Source of the DNA: Dugong dugon
Taxonomy: Eukaryota > Chordata > Mammalia > Sirenia > Dugongidae
Direction: 5' to 3'
Assembly (NCBI GenBank): GCA_030035585.1
Contig: CM057465.1
Coordinates: forward strand, 30,770,001-30,834,000
DNA length: 64,000 bases
Both the position numbers and the translations under genes were made by a program. Below, piece by piece: positions 56,405 through 64,000 of this stretch; within the stretch, counting starts at the first letter, position 1; each line of letters begins with the position of its first letter. The notes beneath the pieces are model-generated. The model made no database searches, was not told where the DNA came from, and saw nothing but the letters and a program-made list of their open reading frames with translations.

Positions 56405-57300
56405 ACTGCTACAATATGAGCAAGAAACCTGGAGAAAGCACTGACTCCCTCGTGTTCCGTATTTCCCCAGGAACAGGAACAGGTGAGGTCAAATGGATCA
56501 ATTCAGATATGGGGATTCTCTCACTGCCAAGGCAGCCCTGAACAAAAGGTGTCTGTAGTTTTATGGGCTCCAGGGCTGGGAGGAAGGTGAGGAGAAGGGC
56601 TAGGAGTTAAAAAAGCACCTAGTCATGAGTCAGAGTGCGGAAAAAGTCTTGAGGAAGCCCTCTGCTGAAGGGCCCTGATAAACAGGCCTCTGTATTGACG
56701 TACCTGGTCTAGGAAAGCAGATCTGTGAAAGAGCATGGCTACGGTTGAGAGAAGAGGCCTGAGTCCTAGGCTGACTCCCTTTAGAGACTGCAATGCATTA
56801 GCTGTACACCAACTCTGGCTGGGAAGGGGTTAAGTCTTTGTAATTGCCTATGGTCAAGTCTGAAAAATCACAAATAGGTTTTTAGCCACAAGCAGGGCTC
56901 CTCAGATTCATAGCTATTTTTCTTTCATTTGTTTTCTTATCTATAATAGTAGTAATATTCTATATCGAAAAACTATTGATGATCTTCTTTGGTATTTCTT
57001 CTGTTGCTTTTAAATTCACAGATGCTCCTTGCCTCAAATATTTTATTTCACATATCATTGTAACATATAACACAGTATTATTTAAAACCTTATTATGTTA
57101 TCATTTGGTTATCATCTTTACAATATTTATTTGTGTTTATTTATTTTTGCTTTAATTTGAAAATAAATTTTCTTTATAAAATAATTATTTACTGCTTAAG
57201 ATTTATGATCAAACAAAAGCAAAGAGATGGAGGAAAATTGTAGATAAAACGATATTGCCTATTTTAGCAAAAATGTGTGAAAAATACCTGTTGAGTAACA
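56400..57300. other. Unassigned; first half is relatively GC-rich
   Basis: Bases 56400-56920 are visibly richer in G and C than the surroundings ('gggctccagggctgggagga', 'ctctggctgggaaggggtta'), without a recognised family or long open frame. The rest (56930-57300) is AT-rich and unrecognised. Confidence 0.4.
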
Positions 57301-57304
57301 TATT

Positions 57305-59750
57305 AATATGGTAGAATTCTTTTTTTCTTTTCAGGCAAAATTTTTTTTGTTATTGTACTTCAGGTGAAGGTTCACAGAACAAATAGTTTCTCATGAAACA
57401 GTAGTACACATATTGTTTTATGACATTGGTTAACAACCCCACAACATGTCAACCCTCTCTGTTCTCGACTTTTTTTTCTTTTTTTTTGGTGAAAATATGC
57501 ATAGTCAAAGATACACCATTTCAAAAATTTCTACATGCACAGTTCAGTGACACTGGCTACGCTCTTCCAATTGTGCTACTATTCTCACTTTAGATGAAGG
57601 TTTACAGAACAAAATAGTTTCTCATTAAACAGTTAGTACACATGTTACCCTATGACAATGGTTAACAACCTCACTACACATCAACACTGTCCTTACTCAA
57701 ACTTGGGTTCCCTATCGCCAGCTTTCCTGTCCCCTTCTGCCTTCTAGCCCTTGTCCCTGGACTGCTGTGCCTCATTAGTCCCATTTTGTTTTATGGGGCT
57801 GTCCAATCCATGGCTGAACGGTGAACCTTGGAAGTGACTTCACCACTGAGCTAAAAGTGTCTGGGGGCCATACTGTCAGGGTTTCTCCAGTCTTCTTTAG
57901 GCCAGTAAATCTGGTATTTTGTGTGTGTGTTAGAATTTTGTTCTACATCCTTCTCCAGCTCTGTCCAGAACTCTGTTGTGATCCTGGTCAGAGCAGTGAG
58001 TGGTGGTAGCCAGGCACCATCTAGCTGTACTGGACTCAGTCTGGTAGAGGCCTTGGTAGCTGTGGTCCATTAGTCCTTTGAACTAATCTTTTCCTTGTAT
58101 CCTGGTCTCTTCATTCTCCCTTGCTCCCGAAGGGATGAGACCAGTGGAGTATCTTAGATGGCTCCTCACAGGCTTTTAAGACCCCACACGCTACTCACCA
58201 AGGTAGAAGGTAGAACATTGTCTTTATAAACTGTGTTATGACAATGGAGCTAGATGTTTCCTGAGACCATGGTCCCCACAGCCCGCTGCCCAGCAATTCA
58301 GTCCCTCAGGGAGTTTGGATGTGTCTGTGGAGCTTCCACGACCTTTCCTTGTACAAGTTGTGCTGGTTTCCCCAGTACTGTGTACTGTCTCACCCTTCAC
58401 CCAAGATACCACTTATCTATTGCCTATTTAGTATTTCACCCCCACCCCGCCCATCCCTGGTAACCAACAAAGATTGTTACTTTTTGTGTGTAAACTTTTC
58501 CATGGGTTTTTACAATAGAGGTCTCATACAATATTTGTCCTTTTGTGATTGACTTATTTCACTCAGCATAATGTCTTCCAGTTTCATCCATGTTATGAGA
58601 TGCTTCACAGATTCATCATTGTTCTTTCTCGTTGCATAGTACTTCATTGTGTGTACATACCATAGTTTGATTATCCATTCGTCTGTTGATGGGCATCTAG
58701 GTTGTTTCCAGCTTTTTGCTATTGTGAACAATGTTGCAATAACCATGGGTGTGCATATGTCTATTCGTGTGATGGCTCTTATTTCTCTAGGATATATTCC
58801 TAGGAGTGGGATTTCTGGATTGTATGGTATTTCTATTTCTAGCTTTCTAAGGAAGCTCCATATCATTTTCCAAAATGGTCGTATCATTTTGCATTCCCAC
58901 CAGCAGTGCATAAGAGTTCCGATCTCCCTGCAGCCTCTCCAACATTTGTTATTTCCAGTGTTTTTGATTCGTGCCAGTAATGCCAGGGTGAGATGGTATC
59001 TCATTGTGGCTTTAATTTGCATTTCTCTAATGGCTAGTGATCGTAAGCATTTCCTCATGTGTCTGTTGGCCGCTTGAATGTCTTCTTTGGTGAAGTGTCT
59101 GTTCATTTCTTTGCCCATTTTTGAATAGGATTATTTGTCTTTTTGTTGTAGAGGTGTTGGATTTTCTTGTAGACTATGGAGATTAAACCTTTGTCTGACT
59201 TGTACTGTCCAAAAATTTTTTCCCAGTCTGTAGGTTCTCTTTTTACTCTTTTGGTGAAGTCTTTTGAAGAGCTTAAGTGTTTGATTTTTTAGAAGTTCCC
59301 AGTTATCTAGCTTATCTTCTCGGGTTTGTGTGTTGATGGTTATGGTTTGTATCCTGTTAATGCTGTGCATTAGGGCCTGTAGCTTAGGTCCTATTTTTTC
59401 TTCTATGATCTTTATAGTTTTTGGCTTTATATTTAGGTCTTTGATCCATTTTGAATTAGTTTTTGTATATGGTGTGAGTTATGGGTCCTGTTTCAATTTT
59501 TTGCAGATGGATATCCAGTATTGCCAGCACCATTTGTTCAAAAGACTGTCTTTTCCCCATTTGATGGACTTTGGGCCCTTGTTGAAGATCAGGTGACTGT
59601 AGGTGGATGGATTTACATCTGGGTTCTCAATTCTGTTCCATTGGTCAATGTATCTGTCGTTGTACCAGTACCAGGCTGTTTTGAATACCGTAGCTGTATA
59701 GTAGGTTCTGAGGTCAGGTAGTGTGAGTCCTCCAATATGGTAGAATTCTT
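57305..59750 (-). mobile_element. L1 LINE, 5'-truncated, 17-bp TSD
   Basis: The insert is 57322-59733 (2.4 kb), read on the minus strand from inside ORF2 ('GGLTLPDL' region) to a poly(A) side at 57322. A perfect 17-bp repeat AATATGGTAGAATTCTT lies at 57305-57321 and 59734-59750. It belongs to the same lineage as the two longer L1s. The 3'UTR (58509 to 57322) again contains two related copies of the terminal unit (about 57345-57468 and 57590-57715) around a short spacer. Confidence 0.95.
58510..59118 (-). pseudogene. L1 ORF2 C-terminal segment, 202 codons open
   Basis: An uninterrupted frame covers the last ~200 residues of ORF2 to its natural stop. It has '[20 protein letters not shown]', the Cys-rich motif '[19 protein letters not shown]' (Cys residues spaced as in L1 ORF2), '[20 protein letters not shown]' and the end '[17 protein letters not shown]'. 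Upstream codons to 59733 lie in another frame, so a frameshift exists near 59120. Endonuclease and reverse transcriptase are absent through 5' truncation, so it cannot work alone. The open frame suggests this copy is younger than the other L1 copies here. Confidence 0.9.
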
Positions 59751-59754
59751 GAAG

Positions 59755-60620
59755 GTAATAATTTCTTCACAAACATTACAAGCACTGTATCTGTTAAAAT
59801 TGTATCTGTGACAAGCAGAACAGAAGAAATTATGTGTCTGCTGCAAAACAATAAGCTGAGAACAGAAAATGGTCAAAATCACATCATTTTATTTTCTAGA
59901 TAACATATATGGTAAAATACTACAGCAGCACAGAATACCAAAGGAGATCTAAAAGTTTATTTAGCATTATTATGTGTCAATTAATTGATTATGTAATTAA
60001 AACTACATGTTTGTGTATATATAGACATGTATATATTTATTATATATATAAACAAGTATATATGTATATACACACACACATATATGTACATCAAGTATAG
60101 CTAAAATCTTCTAAAATGTCTTAATTTTTAAACACTGAATAATATTTCTGAAATTTTAAGAAAATAAGGGACTTTACTTCACTTTCCTCAAAAAGGAAAG
60201 TGGTGATGAGGAGGTTGGAAGAGGTTATAAATCACTGAAAGTTACAAAAGGTCATGAAAGAGCCAGCGTGACATTTTCACTTTATATAGACAGTAAGGTA
60301 GGTTGTGTTATATTTGAACAGGAATAGTGTCTGTTGTCACGATTGTTCAATGGATACTGTTTACGTTGACTTCTCACAAGAGCATGGGGCTATTAACTAT
60401 AAAATTTGATATAAAGTTATGTGCTTCATAGTTCTCTCCTTAATAATCATTAAGGAAACACTTGAATTAAAATAGCAACATGTATAACAGCAATATATAT
60501 ATATATAATCTGAAAACTAGTCCAACATTTTGAATTGAGCCATACTGGGCTGACCAACCAGTTATTAATCATAATATGTTACCAATATATACACGTAGTA
60601 TGTTACACACATACAGCAAT
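59755..60620. other. Unassigned AT-rich sequence with TA/TG dinucleotide-rich part
   Basis: The part 60010-60090 is rich in alternating TA and CA. No repeat family recognised. Confidence 0.4.
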
Positions 60621-60624
60621 GTAT

Positions 60625-60843
60625 GATAATAATAATATCTAGCATACACTAACCAATGCATTAAGTTTTTCAGATGCATTATCTCGTTTGTCTTCACAAA
60701 AACTCTATAAAGTAGGCATTGCCATTATCCCCACCCTTTTTAATTTAGACATTTTAAAGTGCAGACTCAAATATCCAAAGACACAGAGCTAATATGTGGC
60801 AAAACCAGGATACGAATTCGAACCTGTTTGATTTTATTGCACT
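60625..60843 (-). mobile_element. MIR SINE
   Basis: On the plus strand the reverse-complement MIR order is clear: 'cagatgcattatctcgtttg', 'ataaagtaggcattgccatt', 'atccccacccttttt', 'acacagagctaatatgtggc', 'aaaaccaggatacgaattcg'. The tRNA-like head side is kept ('gaattcgaacctg'). Confidence 0.82.
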
Positions 60844-60849
60844 ATACTT

Positions 60850-62075
60850 GTAGTTATCATTTCTAAAAAATATTTCAAATTTTATTTTTCATCCTATTTA
60901 GTGAAACTACTTTATTAAAAGCAAGATAATAATCTCAAAATTCAGGGTAATGCATACTTGTGGTTGGAAGGAAGACAGAATAGAATAAGAATGAGTATAA
61001 AGACTCAATGTTATTTGTAAAGCTGTTCTTAAATTTAGTGATATATTCATGGGTGTTTGCCCTGTATTTATCAGCTATATGTGATATTTATTTTTCAGAT
61101 GTGTGAAACAATAAATAAAAAATTATAAAATTTCTTCAAAATTTTCTGAATTTAAAAATCCATTTATACAATATAAAGGATGCATGTAGACTGAATGAGT
61201 CCATCCATAACTTGCCTACAGAGGGAAAATTATATAAAAAGGGTTCGTTCCAGAAAGTTTGCTTGGTCAAACTTGCTTCTGACATTACTGGCATATCTTA
61301 TATCATGATGAACAAACCCGATGGAGACTAACGATTTTACATGGGATTTATTTCTTTTCTTATCATACATAACACACATACACACACAAATACTTTGCCT
61401 ACGACCCTTTCTCCATACTCAGTTTTGAAATTTAAAAAATTTGTTTTTGACACTAGGGAAGGTCAACTAATATTCCTTTCATTGGCCCCCAAATGGATTT
61501 TTTTTTTTCACACAGGTACACACACTTACATGCACAAACACATAGACACACACACAGATTGTAGCATTGTCCAAACAGGAATGAAGAAGATGTTGGCATA
61601 TCAGAGGAAAGTAACTGATGTATTACAGTACGGTGGGTTTATTCCATAACTCTTGCTAACTAGTTCTGGAGATAAATATGGTACGGAGTGAAAGGTACAC
61701 AGCACTGATCTAGAGAAAAACATTTTTGAAATAGAAAACTTACATAAACATTCAAGTGTGATAAAATATATAGCCTTTCATCTTAAACATCTTTTAGTAA
61801 AATTTCAAAGCTCATGACAAGAGATTTTATTGACATATTTAATATGAATGAATAACATTAGAGGGTAATTTCTAGAAGAACAAAAAAGCATCATTAGATT
61901 TCACTATTAACTAGATTCATCTCAAATATTTATGTCAGTAATTCTAAACATAAAACATACTCTGATTTTTTATTTTTTTTTTTTAAGATTCTGAAACAAA
62001 CTCATAGGTAATTATTTAGTGTGAAATGATGCAAAAACAAATTGCAAATACAATTTTATATTTAAAACAAAAAAA
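60850..62075. other. Unassigned AT-rich sequence with CA-rich simple repeats
   Basis: CA-rich runs at about 61368-61390 and 61513-61558. Otherwise nothing recognised. The 102-codon plus-strand frame at 61341-61649 is built on the CA repeats (Thr-His runs) and is not convincing. Confidence 0.4.
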
Positions 62076-62077
62076 GC

Positions 62078-62227
62078 ATGTTGCTGTCGAATTGATTCTG
62101 ACCCTTAGTGACCCTACAGGACAGAGTAAACTGCCCCATAGGGTTTCCAAGAAGTGGCTGGTGGATTTGAACTGACAACCTTTTGGTTAGCGGTCGAGCT
62201 CTTAACCACTGTGCTGCCAGGATTCCC
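62078..62227 (-). mobile_element. AfroSINE, short form
   Basis: On the minus strand it starts 'ggaatcctggcagcacagtg' and ends 'gaatcaattcgacagcaaca'. The 'gaccgctaaccaaaaggttg' motif is close to consensus, so this is a fairly well-kept copy. TSD not clear. Confidence 0.88.
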
Positions 62228-62229
62228 CA

Positions 62230-63020
62230 CTTTGTATTAAAGAATTTTAAATTGTCTGCTTGACACAGAGAAATTTTTCAAGTTTTTTCTATAAGCATAT
62301 TAGCATAATTAAGAAATATATGTGTTCATGTCAACTTCTTTTTTTAAAAAGTTCTCAAGAAAACAAAATCATTTAACTGGTGTATTGTTATTTTACTTTT
62401 ATTACCATAAACACTTTCCAGAATTTATGATGTAGCAGCAAAACAAAACTATAGTCTCAGTAAAAGTATTGAACCTTGAATATTAGCCTCAGATTTATAT
62501 GCTAATTGAAAAACAGTATTGCCCTTTCTATGACTTGCACTTTCTATCCAACTTGTATAACAAGAAATGTTTTCATAAACTCAAAAAGAGAGCATTCTGC
62601 CTCCTATTCTACAAGAAATTCAGAATGTCACATTTCATGTACTTGTATCTTGTGAATTTTCAAATTCCTATATATAAACACCTTCATGTTTTATAACATC
62701 TGTAAAAATACTGATAGTGTAGAATCATTAATCATCTACATGTTATGAAATCTATTGCCTTTATTTATTCTCCTTGCTTCAGAATACTTTGTGACCCACC
62801 GTTTCTGATTTTCTCTGTTATCAATATGTTTTAGCATTTAATTTTTTTCATTAACCACTATCATCTTTCTATTTTTAATTCGTTCTTACTAGCTTATGAA
62901 ACAAAGGAGAGGTTTTCCACATTTCTTTAACTACCTTGAAAATGTTTGTCTTTTTTCTGTCTATAAGATTTTTCTTCCTAGTAACATTTCATAAAATAAA
63001 ACTGATTTTTTTTTTCAATA
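62230..63020. other. Unassigned AT-rich sequence
   Basis: No recognised repeat or coding signature. Confidence 0.4.
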
Positions 63021-63025
63021 TAATT

Positions 63026-63197
63026 GCACTGTCCAGTATGGTGGCCACGAGACACAGTGATTGTCTAAATTTATATTAAGTTAATTAAAATTTAAGTTAA
63101 AATTTAGTTCTTCAGTTGCACTAAGCAAATTATAGGTGCTCAGTAGCCTCATGAGGTATATGACTTCAGGATTGGACCTTGCAGAAACATTTCCATA
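63026..63197 (-). mobile_element. MER5A (hAT-Charlie) DNA transposon, non-autonomous
   Basis: The plus strand reads 'gcactgtccagtatggtggc', an AT-rich centre ('taattaaaatttaagttaaa'), then 'ggtgctcagtagcctcatga' and 'ggattggaccttgcagaaac'. This is the reverse complement of the MER5A order. The two ends are inverted copies of the hAT-type terminus. No coding capacity. Confidence 0.82.
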
Positions 63198-64000
63198 ACT
63201 AGTTTACAGCAAAATAAATACACTTTTTATATATAAAATTTGCAATTGCTTTCTTCTAAGAGAATTGGTATTCAATGTATGTCCTGAAATTTTCAGGATA
63301 TGCCAACAAGAGTAAAGTCATATGAAGATCTAGAAAGGTTGGAATTGTCATAATCAACCAAAGCTCTAGGGATATTAGAGAGTCAAGAAAGTCCTTAGAG
63401 AACCAGAGTCCTTCCAACGCCAGAGCAGGAAGGTGCTGAAGCAGGAAGGTGATAAAGGTCCCCATTATCCTGTAAAAATACTGATACAAGTGATTTAATA
63501 CAAGTGAATTAAAGCATATTAAAAAAATTGGAATGGGAGGGAAGAGTGGGGAGACACAGGGGATGTCACTTTTTAATACTATTTTTATATTCTGCTTGAA
63601 AATTTCTCTTTTATTGTCCACAAACACCCAAAAAGTTTGTTCAAATCCCTCCCCATCCCTTTCTCGATAATAAAGAAAGGCCAAGACTCAAGGACACAAA
63701 ATCAGAGCTACCCTGCTACAAACGGAGAATGAGAGGGAGTACTTTTTTATCCATTTTATGGTGCTATGACAGAAGAAAACCTAGACAGTTAATTTCTTAA
63801 TACATTATTCTGCCACATTAAAATCTTAATAAGTCACCCTGCCACATCGTGTAATAGTTTTGTCTTTAAACCTCCACTGAAGGCAAAAAAAGTGTGTGCT
63901 TGGTAGAAGTCAGTGAAAATGGCCGGCAAACAGTCTGTTGTTCAGTGAAATATGTATTAATAGATATTCCCAGGTGCACCATAGAATAAGTGAGTGAAGT
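63198..64000. other. Unassigned sequence
   Basis: No recognised repeat. It contains a 142-codon minus-strand frame (63256-63684) whose translation has no recognisable domain. I do not annotate it as a gene. Confidence 0.4.

Noticed and set aside
58649-59077. A 142-codon plus-strand frame, similar to one at 41043-41396
   Set aside because: Both are the antisense shadows of L1 ORF2 C-terminal coding sequence.
63256-63684. A 142-codon minus-strand open frame
   Set aside because: No recognisable domain, no homologous copy in the window and no gene context. Left unannotated as a gene.

Overview
This 64 kb window looks like a gene-free stretch of mammalian nuclear DNA from an afrotherian, most probably the elephant lineage. 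The evidence is the repeat content. There are at least fourteen copies of a tRNA-derived SINE of the AfroSINE type (core around 'gtggttaagagct...gctaaccaaaaggt...cagttcgaa'), several copies of an RTE-clade LINE that ends in the same (CAA)n tail and resembles the elephant RTE, and L1 copies of a lineage with its own 3'UTR. These sit among pan-mammalian fossils (L2, MIR, MER5A, MLT1, Tigger1, old L1M). I recognise no functional host gene, no structural RNA gene, no CpG island and no CRISPR or prokaryotic feature.

Layout. 0-5.6 kb: AT-rich sequence with four SINEs, an LTR-like stretch and a C-rich tract. 5.6-12.7 kb: one old antisense L1M carrying a stack of later insertions (a Tigger DNA transposon, two RTE copies in opposite orientations, and a solo LTR inside the second RTE). 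12.7-17.2 kb: a plus-strand L1 with 5'UTR, broken ORF1 and 3'UTR but almost no ORF2. 17.2-18.3 kb: an antisense MaLR-type LTR with a second, related LTR inserted in it. 18.3-23.5 kb: L1M fragments, an RTE fragment and SINEs. 23.8-24.2 kb: an unexplained 151-codon ORF. 25-26.6 kb: L2. 26.8-30.2 kb: an ERV-L pol remnant split by an LTR and an RTE copy. 35.6-38.1 kb: a decayed Tigger1 split by a SINE. 39.9-46.8 kb: a long minus-strand L1 inserted in an L1M. 47-51.7 kb: more L1M. 52-57.3 kb: largely unassigned sequence with an MLT1 LTR and two SINEs. 57.3-59.7 kb: a 5'-truncated L1 with a 17-bp target-site duplication. 59.8-64 kb: AT-rich sequence with MIR, one SINE and MER5A.

The elements interact as layers of insertion rather than as a pathway. 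Target-site duplications (TSDs) read directly from the sequence give a relative chronology: L1M first, then RTE, then solo LTR; MaLR LTR, then MaLR LTR; ERV-L, then both LTR and RTE; Tigger1, then SINE. Nearly every coding remnant is visibly broken. The observations most worth a second look are the composite, partly duplicated 3'UTR of the L1 lineage, the ORF2-less ('half') L1, the dUTPase-like remnant downstream of integrase in the ERV, and the unidentified ORF at 23,781-24,236. I found no convincing new biological system. Family names come from recognising the sequence, not from a database search.
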